DNA of 64,000 nt from Neptuniibacter pectenicola (GTDB lineage: Bacteria; Pseudomonadota; Gammaproteobacteria; Pseudomonadales; Balneatricaceae), in assembly GCF_001597735.1 (NCBI RefSeq), contig NZ_LUTS01000002.1:62001-126000 (forward strand). The letters run 5' to 3'. Within the stretch, counting starts at the first letter, position 1. Each line of letters starts with the position of its first letter. A program made the position numbers and the translations under genes. This document shows, piece by piece, positions 52,894-62,784 of the stretch. Under the pieces are notes generated by a model. It saw nothing but the letters and a program-made list of their open reading frames with translations, ran no database searches and was not told the DNA's origin.

Positions 52894-54318
52894 TTACTGT
52901 TCTGCTTTGACGGGTGTGAGGTTTTGCGCCAGTACTTCTTCACCAAACCAGCTTAGGTTCTCATGCAGTGAGACGACTTCACCTACAATGATTAACGCAG
53001 GGGCCGGTAATTGCGCTTTTTCTTGTAGGGTGGCTAAGGTGGCTAAGGTGCCAGTTAGCACTTTCTGATCAGCTAATGTCCCACGGGATACGATGGCGGC
53101 GGGAGTGTCTTTTGGTTTTCCATGTTCGATAAGTTTTTCACTTAGAATCGGTAACGTGTGAAGCCCCATATAGAATACAACGGTTTGGTTGGGGTGCACT
53201 AATTCATGGAAGTTTAGGTCCGTGGTGCGATTCTTTAGCTGACCCGTAACAAATTTGACGGACTGCGCATAATTTCTATGGGTTAACGGAATGCCTGCGA
53301 ACGTAGAACATGCGCTTGCTGCGGTTATGCCGGGCACCACTTGAAATGGGATATTATTAGCTTTCAGGGTTTCTAGCTCTTCGCCGCCGCGGCCAAAGAT
53401 AAACGGATCTCCGCCTTTTAAGCGCACAACGCGTTTTCCTAATTGGGCATGCTTGACCAATAACTCATTGATCCCTTCTTGAGGGAGGGCATGATTGTCA
53501 CGTTTTTTGCCAACAAAAATAAGATCAGCATCCCGTCGACATAAATCTAATACGGCTTCAGAGACTAGCGCATCGTAAAGAACAACATCGGCTTGCTGCA
53601 TGAGGCGAAGGGCTTTAAATGTAAGTAACTCAGGGTCGCCTGGGCCACCACCGACTAGATACACCTCACCCACTTGGTGATCGGGATCATCATGGGCAAT
53701 TTTCTTCTCTATTAATTCGATGGCTTCTGCGTCTCTGCCGGCAAAAACCTTCTCGGCTATTTGGCCTTGTAGAACATTTTCCCAGAAGACGCGACGGTGA
53801 TTAACGGTGCTGAATTTTTCTTTTACGCGATCTCGAAAGTGATTAGCAATGGTTGCCAGCTTGCCGTAAGACTTAGGAATCCACGTTTCTAAGCGGGCCC
53901 TTAATAGTCTTGCGAGTACGGGTGCGCTTCCCCCTGAGGAGATGCCAATCACAACAGGTGAGCGGTCAACAATCGCTGGGAAAACAAAGGTACATAGTTT
54001 GGGGCTGTCGACGACGTTGACCGGAATGTTTTTATCGATGGCGTCAAAGTGCACGCGCTCATTCAAGGTATGGTTATCTGTTGCTGCGATGACCAGTATC
54101 TTCTCTTCAAGCAGATCCGCGTGATATTCACCGATAATGGATAGCCCTGAGCTTGTGTCTAAAAGTTGTTGCAGTTCATCACACACATGATGAGCTATAA
54201 CGGTTACCTTAGCACCGGCTCGACAAAGAAGACGTGCCTTTCGTAAAGCAACGTTACCCCCGCCGACTAATAGGACATTTTGGTCAGTGAGTTTAAAAAA
54301 GAGAGGTAAATAATCCAC
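52894..54318 (-). CDS. cysG: Siroheme synthase CysG (trifunctional)
   Basis: 474-residue fusion enzyme making siroheme from uroporphyrinogen III. The N-terminal ~215 residues are the precorrin-2 dehydrogenase / sirohydrochlorin ferrochelatase (LLVGGGNVALRKARLL for NAD; SSGGSAPVLARLLR region with the regulatory serine). The C-terminal part is the SAM-dependent methyltransferase (EVYLVGGGPGDPELLT, LKGGDPFIFGRGGEE, VVPGITAASACS). Length equals the E. coli type. Siroheme is the cofactor of the CysI encoded 1.5 kb upstream on the same strand. Confidence 0.96.
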   Translation of the reverse strand: MDYLPLFFKLTDQNVLLVGGGNVALRKARLLCRAGAKVTVIAHHVCDELQQLLDTSSGLSIIGEYHADLLEEKILVIAATDNHTLNERVHFDAIDKNIPVNVVDSPKLCTFVFPAIVDRSPVVIGISSGGSAPVLARLLRARLETWIPKSYGKLATIANHFRDRVKEKFSTVNHRRVFWENVLQGQIAEKVFAGRDAEAIELIEKKIAHDDPDHQVGEVYLVGGGPGDPELLTFKALRLMQQADVVLYDALVSEAVLDLCRRDADLIFVGKKRDNHALPQEGINELLVKHAQLGKRVVRLKGGDPFIFGRGGEELETLKANNIPFQVVPGITAASACSTFAGIPLTHRNYAQSVKFVTGQLKNRTTDLNFHELVHPNQTVVFYMGLHTLPILSEKLIEHGKPKDTPAAIVSRGTLADQKVLTGTLATLATLQEKAQLPAPALIIVGEVVSLHENLSWFGEEVLAQNLTPVKAEQ

Positions 54319-54541
54319 AAATGTTACTCCAGCATTAAAGCGGCTACCAGTTACTATAGTTTACCAGCAGAAGTTGAGTTTGGGATTATCAATCCGCGAG
54401 ATAACTGGAAGAATACGGAAATAGTTGGTGTGGTAGCCGTGAGTGATGTGTATTTCTGTCGTTGAATAGGATTAGGGTGCGCTGAGCGGTGCATCGATTG
54501 TTATCAATGGCCATGGCTTACTGCGCCGAGGGCAGGGAAGT

Positions 54542-54618
54542 CTGCAACCTGTCTTGGGGGTATCTCTTGCCAAGACAGGTGCAGGGTGGTCTCCCGTTCA
54601 GAGCAAACTCCGTTTGCT
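54542..54618 (-). terminator. Two hairpins downstream of cysH
   Basis: Beyond the cysH stop, on the minus strand, are a short hairpin (AGCAAAC / GTTTGCT, 54602-54618) and a long one (CTGCAACCTGTCTTGG 54542-54557 with CCAAGACAGGTGCAG 54570-54584; 15 bp with one bulge). Neither has a clear T run. They could be terminator, mRNA-stabilising or protein-binding elements in the 311-bp gap before cysG, which otherwise shows no gene. Confidence 0.5.
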
Positions 54619-54629
54619 TTGAATTTGAT

Positions 54630-55352
54630 TTAGTTTTTAAAGTTTAACGGTGTCGCGGGGTGTAAACCGCATTCGCGATTTTCAGGGTTTTCCCACCACC
54701 AACGTCCAGAACGTACATCTTCACCCATGGATATGGCGCGTGTGCACGGGGCACAGCCAATACTTGGGTAATGTTTGTCATGTAGTTCGTTATAAGGCAC
54801 GTTGTTCGCTTTGATGTATGCCCAGACCTCTTTTTCTGACCAGTCTGCGAGCGGGTTAAGTTTGTGCATATTATTGCCTTCATCCCACTCTTCAAACTGT
54901 ATCTCGTCACGTGTTACCGATTGCTCGCGACGAAGGCCTGTAATCCAAGCCTTTTTATCCGCTAACGCGCGTTTTAACGGTTTGATTTTACGGACAAAAC
55001 AGCAGCCTTTGCGTAGATCTTGAGATTCATAAAAAGCATTAATGCCATTTTCAGCAACAAAGCCTTCAACATCCGCTGCTTCAGGGTAGTACACATCAAT
55101 CTGAAGGTTGCTGTAATGCCCCTGCATGTCGGCCAGTAACTTAAGTGTTTCTTCGGGTAAGCGGCCGGTATCAAGTACGAAGTTTTTGATATCAGGGCAG
55201 TGCTTACTGATCAGGTCTGCGATAACAACGTCTTCCGCACCTAAGCTGTTGGCAAAAACAATTGAGCCGTCATAGTCGCTTAGGCCTTTGCTTAATAAAG
55301 CCGCTGCCGCAATGACTTTACTTTGTAATTCAGAACTTATTTCTTCACTCAT
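54630..55352 (-). CDS. cysH: Assimilatory APS reductase (CysH, Fe-S type)
   Basis: 240-residue thiol-dependent reductase. It has the CC pair (KGCCFVRKIKPL) and a CxxC (IGCAPCTRA), which in this family bind a [4Fe-4S] cluster and distinguish APS reductases from E. coli-type PAPS reductases. The catalytic Cys is in ENRECGLH, and the nucleotide region in VLDTGRLPEET and WITGLRREQS is present. It should convert APS directly to sulfite. ATG 55352 (MSEEISSEL) follows GTGAGG; a GTG 21 bases upstream is in frame. It is downstream of the DUF934 and cysI genes on the same strand. Confidence 0.93.
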   Translation of the reverse strand: MSEEISSELQSKVIAAAALLSKGLSDYDGSIVFANSLGAEDVVIADLISKHCPDIKNFVLDTGRLPEETLKLLADMQGHYSNLQIDVYYPEAADVEGFVAENGINAFYESQDLRKGCCFVRKIKPLKRALADKKAWITGLRREQSVTRDEIQFEEWDEGNNMHKLNPLADWSEKEVWAYIKANNVPYNELHDKHYPSIGCAPCTRAISMGEDVRSGRWWWENPENRECGLHPATPLNFKN

Positions 55353-55390
55353 GATAGAGACCCTCACCGTCACTATTCTTCAGCAGATAT

Positions 55391-55879
55391 CTACTGGTGA
55401 TATACAGCGCGATTGTTATCTGTAGCGCTCTGGTAGTAATTGCTTATGTCGTCAAAGGCGTTAAGCATTTCAGGTTTAAATTGATCATCTGCAACCTGTA
55501 TAGCGGTAAAGCCACAACGTTCCATATAAGCAAGGCGATCTCTACCAATATCACCTGTCGCACGAATTTCGCCTTGGTAACCGGCTCTAACCAGTAGGCG
55601 AGCAATACTAAAGCCACGGCCATCGCGGAAAATTGGGAATTCGATCGCAATCATCGGGAACTGATCGAAGTTTTCCATTAGCTCCGTTAGGTCATCGTCG
55701 CCATTAACTTGAAGGGCAACTTGACCGTCATGCTCTGTGAATAATGCTTTGTGTTCTTGGTACAGCGCCAAAGGTACGATAATGTTTCCTGGACGTATGG
55801 ACGCTTCTGAAGTGATAGCTTCTTCATTCAGTAAAGACCAGTTGTCTGCAACAACTTCACGATTAATTAGCAGGGGCAT
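55391..55879 (-). CDS. DUF934 family protein, sulfite-reduction partner
   Basis: 162-residue protein with the DUF934 core (IIVPLALYQEH, FPMIAIEFPIFRDGRGFSIARLLR-like segment, GEIRATGDIGRDRLAYMERCGF). Homologues are encoded next to siroheme-dependent sulfite reductases that lack CysJ, and are suggested to act with them. ATG 55879 follows GGAG and overlaps the cysI end by 17 bases; a longer in-frame start lies inside cysI. Next gene in the operon is cysH, 38 bases on. No catalytic residues are apparent. Confidence 0.9.
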   Translation of the reverse strand: MPLLINREVVADNWSLLNEEAITSEASIRPGNIIVPLALYQEHKALFTEHDGQVALQVNGDDDLTELMENFDQFPMIAIEFPIFRDGRGFSIARLLVRAGYQGEIRATGDIGRDRLAYMERCGFTAIQVADDQFKPEMLNAFDDISNYYQSATDNNRAVYHQ

Positions 55880-57521
55880 ATACGTACTCCTTAAATGGTG
55901 CAATTCCAATACGCTGGAATGTATCGATAAAACGCTCATTTTCGTAGCGGTTATCGAGGTAAACTTCGATTACTTTCTGTAAGGTATCTGCGACTTCGTC
56001 TGATGGGACAGATTTGCCGATGACTTTACCGAGAGCTGCGTTGGATCCATCATCACCACCTAGGGTGATCTGGTACCAGTCTTCGCCTTTTTTATCGACA
56101 CCCAAAATGCCGATATGTCCAACGTGGTGATGTGAACATGCATTGATACAGCCAGACATATTAAGCTTCAGATCGCCGAGGTCATGAACATAATCCATAT
56201 CTTCAAACTTTCGATTGATCTGATCGGCAATGCCTAGGGTTTTGGCATTGGCTAAGGCGCAGAAATCACCACCAGGGCAGACCGTCATGTCGGTTAATGT
56301 GCCGATATTTGGACGAGCAAGGTTTGCACCGGATAGGATCTGCCATACCGCATATACGTCGCTGTTTTTAACATCAGCTAAGACTAAATTCTGATTATGC
56401 GTTGCACGAACCTCACCAAAGCTATACTTGTCTGCGAGGTCTGCAATAAGATCTAATTGCTGATCTGTTACATCGCCTGCCGGTTTTAGGTAGGGCTTCA
56501 GCGAGATATAAGTAATACGGTAGCCCGCAACTTTGTGCGCTACAGTATTGCGTTCGTACCAAGTGCGGAAGGCTTCATCTTGAGCGAGTTTTTGCTCTAG
56601 TGAGCTGTCTTCAGCCGCCGTTGCGTCGTAATCGAACGGCGCGAAAAACGCTTTGACTCGATCGATCTCGGTTTGTGGTAATTTTAGATCAGTATCGCGG
56701 ATCTGTTCCCATTCAGCGTCAACCAGTTCACGGAACTGATCAATACCCATGGTTTGAACCAATATTTTGATACGTGCTTTGTATTTATTGTCACGGCGAC
56801 CGTTAAGGTTATATACGCGAACTATGGCTTCTAAGTATGAAAGAAGGTCTTCTTTTGCTAAGAACGGACGAATCTGCTTACCGATCACCGGTGTACGGCC
56901 TAAGCCTCCACCAACAAGAACTTCAAACCCAGTTTCACCGGCATCGTTTTTCACGATGTGTAGACCAATATCATGTACTTGCGTTGCTGCTCGGTCTGTT
57001 GGTGCAGCCGAAATAGCAATTTTAAACTTACGCGGTAGGTACGCGAATTCAGGGTGCAGTGAAGACCATTGGCGAATAATTTCACAGTAGGGGCGTGGGT
57101 CTTCAATCTCGTCAGCAATAACGCCTGCAAATTGGTCCGTTGTTGTATTACGGATACAGTTGCCCGATGTTTGAATTGCATGCATCTGCACACTCGCTAG
57201 TTCAGCAAGGATGTCAGGCACCTCTTCCAATTTAGGCCAGTTAAACTGGATATTGGTACGGGTTGTAAAATGCGCATAACCTTTGTCGTAAGTGCGGGCA
57301 ATGTGTGCCAGTTTACGGAGCTGGGTTGAGTTATACATGCCGTATGGGCCTGCAACACGCAGCATAGGCGCATGACGTTGCACGTAAAGTCCATTCATCA
57401 GACGCAGTGCTAGAAAGTCATCTTCAGGCAGCTCTCCAGCCAAATAGCGGCGGGTCTGATCTCTATATTGCTCAACGCGTTCATCAACCAGTTTTTGGTC
57501 GACTTCGTTATACTGATACAT
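55863..57521 (-). CDS. cysI: Sulfite reductase hemoprotein (CysI-type)
   Basis: 552-residue nitrite/sulfite reductase with siroheme and [4Fe-4S] cluster. The cluster cysteines are in CPGGDFCALANAKT and MSGCINACSHHHVGHIG; substrate and siroheme arginines lie in TSGNCIRNTTTDQFAGV and RTNIQFNW. It reduces sulfite to sulfide. No cysJ flavoprotein is in the window; the overlapping DUF934 gene is the usual companion in this arrangement, so electrons may come from ferredoxin or another partner. Operon order on the minus strand is cysI, DUF934, cysH, then cysG after a gap. Confidence 0.94.
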   Translation of the reverse strand: MYQYNEVDQKLVDERVEQYRDQTRRYLAGELPEDDFLALRLMNGLYVQRHAPMLRVAGPYGMYNSTQLRKLAHIARTYDKGYAHFTTRTNIQFNWPKLEEVPDILAELASVQMHAIQTSGNCIRNTTTDQFAGVIADEIEDPRPYCEIIRQWSSLHPEFAYLPRKFKIAISAAPTDRAATQVHDIGLHIVKNDAGETGFEVLVGGGLGRTPVIGKQIRPFLAKEDLLSYLEAIVRVYNLNGRRDNKYKARIKILVQTMGIDQFRELVDAEWEQIRDTDLKLPQTEIDRVKAFFAPFDYDATAAEDSSLEQKLAQDEAFRTWYERNTVAHKVAGYRITYISLKPYLKPAGDVTDQQLDLIADLADKYSFGEVRATHNQNLVLADVKNSDVYAVWQILSGANLARPNIGTLTDMTVCPGGDFCALANAKTLGIADQINRKFEDMDYVHDLGDLKLNMSGCINACSHHHVGHIGILGVDKKGEDWYQITLGGDDGSNAALGKVIGKSVPSDEVADTLQKVIEVYLDNRYENERFIDTFQRIGIAPFKEYVYAPAN

Positions 57522-57582
57522 AACTAAATATTTCCCTTGTTTAGCTGGCTAAGCAGCTAAACACCTCACTTTTAGGGTTTAT

Positions 57583-58368
57583 TTAACCTGCGATTACGAA
57601 ACGCAGGCCGATGGCTAACAAGATTGATCCCATTATGGGTTGCATTACCTTAGGTGATAAGCGCGTGCCGATATGGCTACCCACAAATACACCCGGTAAC
57701 GAGCCCAGTAATAAGTAAACCAGTAGGCTTAAATCTACGCTGCCCATCTGGTAGTGACCGGCTCCTGCAATTGCTGTTAGTACAACTGCATGAACAAGGT
57801 CGGTACCCACAATGCTTTGCATGCTCATTCGTGGGTATAAAACAATTAATAATGCGGTACCTAATGCGCCAGCGCCTACAGAGGATAACGTCACTAAACA
57901 GCCTAAAATAAAGCCCATGGTTATGGTAAAAACAGGGCGCCATTTTTTTGCATGCTTGGCCGCGGCTGTATGTTGCCACTTTATGGCCTGATTGCGAATC
58001 TTATTCCGTAAAAAAACAGCAATAGAGGTGAGTACTAAGGAGATACCTAATGTTAAATTCATTAGATGCTCTATTTTTTCTAACCCACCAAGGCCGCTTA
58101 GATAATTTAGTGTGAAAAGGCTGCCTGGAATACTTCCGCTCAGCAAGAATATGACAATTTTCCACTCGATAAGTTTCTTGCGGGCATAGCTGATGGTCCC
58201 GCCGAATTTGGTGACTGCGGCATACAGTAAATCTGTACTGACTGCGGTAATTGGCGGAATGCCAAACACAACAATTAGAATAGGTGTCATTAACGCTCCG
58301 CCACCTATTCCTGTTAGTCCAACAATAAAGCCAACAACTAATCCTGCAAAACTATATGCAAGTTCCAT
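57583..58368 (-). CDS. TauE/SafE (TSUP) family sulfite/organosulfur transporter
   Basis: 261-residue membrane protein with about eight helices and the TSUP repeats: GLVVGFIVGLTGIGGGALMTP in the first half and GFILGCLVTLSSVGAGALGTALL in the second. Family members export sulfite or carry sulfonates and sulfate. Its position directly upstream of cysI, in the same direction and 61 bases away, supports a sulfur substrate such as sulfite or sulfate. ATG 58368 (MELAYSFAG) follows ACAGGT. Divergent from cysD. Confidence 0.88.
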   Translation of the reverse strand: MELAYSFAGLVVGFIVGLTGIGGGALMTPILIVVFGIPPITAVSTDLLYAAVTKFGGTISYARKKLIEWKIVIFLLSGSIPGSLFTLNYLSGLGGLEKIEHLMNLTLGISLVLTSIAVFLRNKIRNQAIKWQHTAAAKHAKKWRPVFTITMGFILGCLVTLSSVGAGALGTALLIVLYPRMSMQSIVGTDLVHAVVLTAIAGAGHYQMGSVDLSLLVYLLLGSLPGVFVGSHIGTRLSPKVMQPIMGSILLAIGLRFVIAG

Positions 58369-58412
58369 GAGTATACCTGTCCACAAATAACTGGCGGCAT
58401 AATAGAACTGTT

Positions 58413-58458
58413 TTGTTATAACTCAAAATAATAATTAGAAATCTTGTTATAATCAAAA
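58413..58458. repeat. Direct repeats in the divergent cys promoter region
   Basis: TTGTTATAACTCAAAA (58413-58428) and TTGTTATAATCAAAA (58444-58458) differ only by one inserted C and start 31 bp apart. They lie between the transporter-cysI operon and cysD, where a CysB-type LysR regulator would be expected to bind. Confidence 0.65.
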
Positions 58459-58556
58459 AGAATATATCCATTTAGATTTGAGTGGCTGTTATTAGGGAGG
58501 GTGAGTGGAGGTGTTTTTTATTCCTTTTGGTTATTAAAAAGTAATTATATATTCTT

Positions 58557-58585
58557 TTGTGTTTTATTCAGGTAGCTGCCATAAT
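58557..58585 (+). promoter_or_regulatory. Probable cysDN promoter
   Basis: -35-like TTGTGT (58557-58562), 17-base spacer, -10-like CATAAT (58580-58585), about 80 bases before cysD. Positive regulation by CysB would normally act through sites just upstream. Confidence 0.5.
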
Positions 58586-58664
58586 GCGCCGCAATATTGG
58601 ATAGCTATACCTGTGAAATTTAGGGTTCTAGTCCACACCGTTTAAATAGAAAGAGTATTTACTG

Positions 58665-59582
58665 ATGAGTGCTTTACCTGAACATCGCTTAACGCATCTC
58701 AAGCAATTAGAAGCTGAGAGTATCCATATCATCCGTGAAGTTGCCGCAGAGTTTGATAATCCCGTCATGCTGTACTCTGTAGGTAAAGATTCCGCGGTGA
58801 TGTTGCATCTAGCACGTAAGGCGTTTGCGCCAGGCAAACCTCCTTTTCCGCTGATGCATGTGGACACCACATGGAAGTTCAAAGAGATGATTGAATTTCG
58901 CGATAAGATGGCTGCTGAGGCCGGTATGGATCTGATTGTACATGTGAACCAAGAAGGTGTTGATATGAATATCAATCCTTTTGTTCATGGCTCATCTAAG
59001 CATACAGATATCATGAAAACCCAAGGCCTTAAGCAAGCATTAGATAAATATAAATTTGATGCTGCTTTTGGTGGTGCGCGCCGTGATGAAGAAAAATCAC
59101 GTGCGAAAGAGCGTGTATTTTCTTTCCGTGATCAAAATCACCGTTGGGATCCGAAAGTGCAGCGTCCAGAGCTTTGGAATGTATTTAATACTCGTGTTGA
59201 TAAAGGCGAAAGCATTCGTGTGTTCCCGCTATCCAACTGGACAGAGCTTGATATTTGGCAGTACATCTATTTAGAAAATATCTCAATCGTGCCGCTTTAC
59301 TATTCAGCTAAGCGTCCTGTCGTTGAACGCGATGGCATGATGATTATGGTGGACGATGATCGCTTGCCATTAAAAGAGGGTGAAGTGCCTGAAATGAAGA
59401 GCGTACGTTTCCGTACACTCGGGTGTTACCCGCTTACAGGTGCTGTTGAATCAGAAGCGGTGACATTGCCTGATATCATCCAAGAAATGTTGTTAACAAC
59501 CACATCTGAACGTCAAGGTCGTGCGATTGACCACGATAGTTCCGGTTCGATGGAGAAGAAGAAGATGGAAGGTTACTTCTAG
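58665..59582 (+). CDS. cysD: Sulfate adenylyltransferase subunit 2
   Basis: 305-residue ATP sulfurylase catalytic subunit (E. coli 302 aa). The PP-loop is in [15 protein letters not shown]; the adjacent [34 protein letters not shown] and [16 protein letters not shown] are family-specific. With CysN it makes APS from sulfate and ATP, driven by GTP hydrolysis. It starts the plus-strand cysDN operon, divergent from the sulfite reductase operon; cysN follows after 132 bases. Confidence 0.96.
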   Translation: MSALPEHRLTHLKQLEAESIHIIREVAAEFDNPVMLYSVGKDSAVMLHLARKAFAPGKPPFPLMHVDTTWKFKEMIEFRDKMAAEAGMDLIVHVNQEGVDMNINPFVHGSSKHTDIMKTQGLKQALDKYKFDAAFGGARRDEEKSRAKERVFSFRDQNHRWDPKVQRPELWNVFNTRVDKGESIRVFPLSNWTELDIWQYIYLENISIVPLYYSAKRPVVERDGMMIMVDDDRLPLKEGEVPEMKSVRFRTLGCYPLTGAVESEAVTLPDIIQEMLLTTTSERQGRAIDHDSSGSMEKKKMEGYF

Positions 59583-59714
59583 GCGTCTTCTATATCGATA
59601 GCTTTGTGGATGCACCGGGCGCTGTTTATTTTTATAGGCACCAAGGTGTTAATACTGAAATGATTACACGGCTTTGTATCTGTATAGGTATAAAGCTTCT
59701 CCGAGGAGAGAAAA

Positions 59715-61412
59715 ATGAGTTACCACAGTGAACTGATTGCTTCTGATATCCAAGAGTATCTGCATCAGCATGAAAATAAAGAACTGCTACGCTTTTTGAC
59801 GTGCGGTAGTGTTGATGATGGCAAGTCCACATTGATTGGCCGGTTGTTACATGATTCCAAGATGATCTATGAAGATCAGCTTGCGGCGATTCAAAAAGAT
59901 AATGAGCGTGTTGGTAATGCGGGCGAAGAGCTGGATTTAGCGCTGTTAGTGGATGGTCTTCAGGCTGAACGTGAGCAAGGTATTACGATCGATGTTGCGT
60001 ATCGTTACTTCTCTACATCAAAACGTAAATTTATCATTGCGGATACACCGGGACATGAACAGTACACCCGTAACATGGCCACAGGTGCTTCAACATGTGA
60101 TTTGGCGATCATTCTTATTGATGCCCGTTATGGTGTTCAGGTGCAGACAAAACGCCATAGCTTTATCGTCTCTTTGTTGGGACTTAAGCATACGGTTGTG
60201 GCCATCAATAAAATGGATTTGGTTGATTATAGTGAAGAGCGATTTGAAGAGATTAAAGCGGAGTACTTAGCGTTCTCAGAACAGCTTGATCTTCCCGATA
60301 TTCAGTTTGTACCCATCTCTGCCTTAAAGGGTGACAATGTTGTAACGCCTTCTGAGCCTATGGCTTGGTTTGATGGTGCGCCTCTAATGGATACGTTAGA
60401 AAATGTTGAGATAGCAAACGACAAAAACTTTGACGACCTTCGATTCCCAGTACAGTACGTTAACCGTCCAAACTTAGATTTCCGTGGTTATTGCGGTACC
60501 TTGACGTCAGGTATCGTGCGTCCTGGTGATGAAGTGACTGTGTTGCCATCAGGCAAGTCGAGCACCGTTAAGTCAATCGTGACATTTGAGGGTGAGATTG
60601 AAGAAGCGTTTCCTCCTATGGCCGTGACGCTAACACTGGACGATGAGATCGATATTTCGCGTGGTGATGTTTTAGTGCATAGCGCATCAGTACCCGCGAC
60701 GACTAATCGTTTTGACGCTATGGTTGTATGGATGTCTGAAGAGGCTATGCAGTCAGGCCGTCAATATGAGGTTAAGTTAAATACGACCCGTGTGGCGGGT
60801 GGTATTAGTAACGTCCGTAACCGTATTGATGTTAATACGCTTGAAGAAAGTGCGGCAAATACACTCGCGTTAAATGAAATTGGTCGCTGTGAAATTACCT
60901 TAGAGCGCCCCGTTGTTGCCGATGACTATCGTTCTCATCATGGTACGGGTTCGTTTATCATTGTTGATCGCTTAACCAATGCAACGGTTGCTGCGGGCAT
61001 GATCATTAATGATGGTGCTCAGCAGGCGGTGGATTTAGCGCATAACCTGGTCAGTGAGCCGAAAGTAACAGCGGCGGATCGTATGATTCGTTTTGGTCAG
61101 CAGGGCGCGACAGTAACGATCTCTGGCGGGACTGAAGCACAGCGTCAAACCCTACTCTTTAGTCTTGAAGCAGTATTGTTTGAGCAGGGGCGTAATGTTG
61201 TTGCCTTTAATCGCACTCAGCTGGCTGATTTGGATGGCAACTTATCATCCTTAGCACCGTTATTTAATGCAGCGGGTTTGATTTCGCTCTTGGAAACGGA
61301 TGCTGCACTTGAGGGCGCGGTAAACCTTCAAATAGATCAGTTGGCCGGTGATACTGCGTTTGCACAGCTTGAAGCGGCTATCGCAGAGCTAAAAGCGCAG
61401 GCGTTGATCTGA
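59715..61412 (+). CDS. cysN: Sulfate adenylyltransferase GTPase subunit with vestigial APS-kinase domain
   Basis: 565-residue protein, longer than E. coli CysN (475) and shorter than Pseudomonas CysNC (about 633). Residues 1-447 are the EF-Tu-like GTPase ([36 protein letters not shown]) plus beta-barrel domains. Residues 448-565 align by eye with the start of an APS-kinase domain ([47 protein letters not shown]), but the Walker A GLSGSGKST is replaced by GGTEAQRQT and the DGDNxR-type segment is gone. The kinase part therefore looks inactive, which fits the APS-type CysH. Start preceded by GAGGAGAG. Confidence 0.93.
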   Translation: MSYHSELIASDIQEYLHQHENKELLRFLTCGSVDDGKSTLIGRLLHDSKMIYEDQLAAIQKDNERVGNAGEELDLALLVDGLQAEREQGITIDVAYRYFSTSKRKFIIADTPGHEQYTRNMATGASTCDLAIILIDARYGVQVQTKRHSFIVSLLGLKHTVVAINKMDLVDYSEERFEEIKAEYLAFSEQLDLPDIQFVPISALKGDNVVTPSEPMAWFDGAPLMDTLENVEIANDKNFDDLRFPVQYVNRPNLDFRGYCGTLTSGIVRPGDEVTVLPSGKSSTVKSIVTFEGEIEEAFPPMAVTLTLDDEIDISRGDVLVHSASVPATTNRFDAMVVWMSEEAMQSGRQYEVKLNTTRVAGGISNVRNRIDVNTLEESAANTLALNEIGRCEITLERPVVADDYRSHHGTGSFIIVDRLTNATVAAGMIINDGAQQAVDLAHNLVSEPKVTAADRMIRFGQQGATVTISGGTEAQRQTLLFSLEAVLFEQGRNVVAFNRTQLADLDGNLSSLAPLFNAAGLISLLETDAALEGAVNLQIDQLAGDTAFAQLEAAIAELKAQALI

Positions 61413-61423
61413 TAGGTATAGTG

Positions 61424-61451
61424 GGGAGGTCGTGCGACCTTCCTGTTTTTT
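61424..61451 (+). terminator. Terminator of cysDN
   Basis: Hairpin GGGAGGTCG - TG - CGACCTTCC (one G-T pair) followed by TGTTTTTT, 12 bases after the cysN stop. Confidence 0.85.
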
Positions 61452-61592
61452 GCGCTAAGTCAGGCTTACGCTATACCTAAATTCTATAAGAAGCGGTAAA
61501 CTTTAGAACACTTTACTTTTGCTTTAAGTGGTCGCTTTCGAGCGTGAGCCTTCAATTGCATTCGCAAATGCCATTTGGTTAGTTGTAGATTT

Positions 61593-62174
61593 ATGACAGA
61601 TTATCTTCTGATTGTTATCAGCACAGTACTGGTGAATAACTTTGTACTGGTGCAGTTTTTAGGGCTTTGTCCTTTTATGGGGGTTTCCAATAAGTTGGAG
61701 ACTGCTATGGGCATGTCACTAGCAACGACCTTCGTACTGACGCTGTCATCGGTATGTAGTTACTTGGCATTTACCTATTTGCTCCAACCGCTCGATTTAG
61801 AATTTTTACAAACGATTACCTTTATTTTAGTGATTGCGGTTGTTGTGCAGTTCACTGAAATGGTCGTACGTAAAACCAGCCCACTGTTGTATAAAGTACT
61901 AGGTATCTTCCTACCGTTGATTACCACCAACTGTGCTGTGCTGGGTGTTGCACTCCTTAATATCAAAAAAGTGAACGGCTTTATCGACTCCATCGTGTAT
62001 GGGTTTGGTGCTGCAGTTGGCTTCTCTCTTGCGTTAATCTTATTTTCGGCCATGCGTGAACGTATTGCTGTAGCGGATGTGCCGGTTCCATTTCAAGGCG
62101 CTGCTATTGGCATGGTAACCGCCGGCTTAATGTCGCTAGCCTTTATGGGCTTCACTGGTCTGGTTCAGATCTAG
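61593..62174 (+). CDS. rsxA: Electron transport complex subunit RsxA/RnfA
   Basis: 193-residue inner-membrane subunit with six helices, the exact length of E. coli RsxA. It has [20 protein letters not shown] and [15 protein letters not shown], whose conserved cysteines contribute to an intramembrane iron-sulfur cluster in Rnf complexes. ATG 61593 ([10 protein letters not shown]) matches the family; an upstream in-frame start at 61575 adds six residues. The complex couples ferredoxin/NADH electron transfer to ion pumping and, as Rsx, keeps SoxR reduced. First gene of the rsx operon. Confidence 0.96.
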   Translation: MTDYLLIVISTVLVNNFVLVQFLGLCPFMGVSNKLETAMGMSLATTFVLTLSSVCSYLAFTYLLQPLDLEFLQTITFILVIAVVVQFTEMVVRKTSPLLYKVLGIFLPLITTNCAVLGVALLNIKKVNGFIDSIVYGFGAAVGFSLALILFSAMRERIAVADVPVPFQGAAIGMVTAGLMSLAFMGFTGLVQI

Positions 62175-62184
62175 GGAGTACATA

Positions 62185-62784
62185 ATGGATTACATCTTAA
62201 TTGCCATTCTTGCTCTGTTGGGACTGGCTTTAGCTTTCGGTTTGTTATTAGGCTTTGCCTCAGTCCGTTTTCGGGTTGAAGGCAACCCCATTGTCGAACA
62301 AATTGATTCTATCTTGCCGCAGACACAATGTGGCCAGTGTGGTTACCCAGGGTGCCGCCCTTACGCAGAAGCGATTGCCAATGGGGATGCTATCAATAAG
62401 TGTCCACCGGGTGGACAAAGCACTGTAGAAGCGTTGGCGGACCTGCTGGATGTAGAGGTTGTGCCTCTGGAAGGCGGGGTTGAAGAGGAACCGGTCAAAA
62501 CGGTTGCTTATATCCGTGAAGATGAATGTATTGGCTGTACTAAATGTATTCAGGCATGCCCTGTTGATGCCATTTTAGGTGCGGCAAAACAGATGCATAC
62601 CGTGATTGAATCAGAATGTACGGGTTGTGATTTGTGTGTTGAGCCCTGTCCTGTTGATTGTATAGATATGTTACCGATTGAAACGACGCTGAATACCTGG
62701 AAATGGGAGATGCCCAAGCCGGGTGTACAACTGATAGTGACTGACCTCCGCGGTGAAGTTTCCGATGAGGAGGCTGCTTTATGA
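62185..62784 (+). CDS. rsxB: Electron transport complex subunit RsxB/RnfB
   Basis: 199-residue iron-sulfur subunit. An N-terminal membrane helix is followed by a [4Fe-4S] domain with CGQCGYPGC and a further Cys (NKCPPGG), then a ferredoxin-like domain with two motifs, [12 protein letters not shown] and [12 protein letters not shown]. It passes electrons within the Rnf/Rsx complex. It begins 10 bases after rsxA and its stop overlaps the rsxC start (ATGA). Confidence 0.96.
   Translation: MDYILIAILALLGLALAFGLLLGFASVRFRVEGNPIVEQIDSILPQTQCGQCGYPGCRPYAEAIANGDAINKCPPGGQSTVEALADLLDVEVVPLEGGVEEEPVKTVAYIREDECIGCTKCIQACPVDAILGAAKQMHTVIESECTGCDLCVEPCPVDCIDMLPIETTLNTWKWEMPKPGVQLIVTDLRGEVSDEEAAL

Noticed and set aside
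54644-54910. 88-codon minus-strand frame inside cysH
   Set aside because: Out-of-frame shadow of the strongly supported cysH gene.
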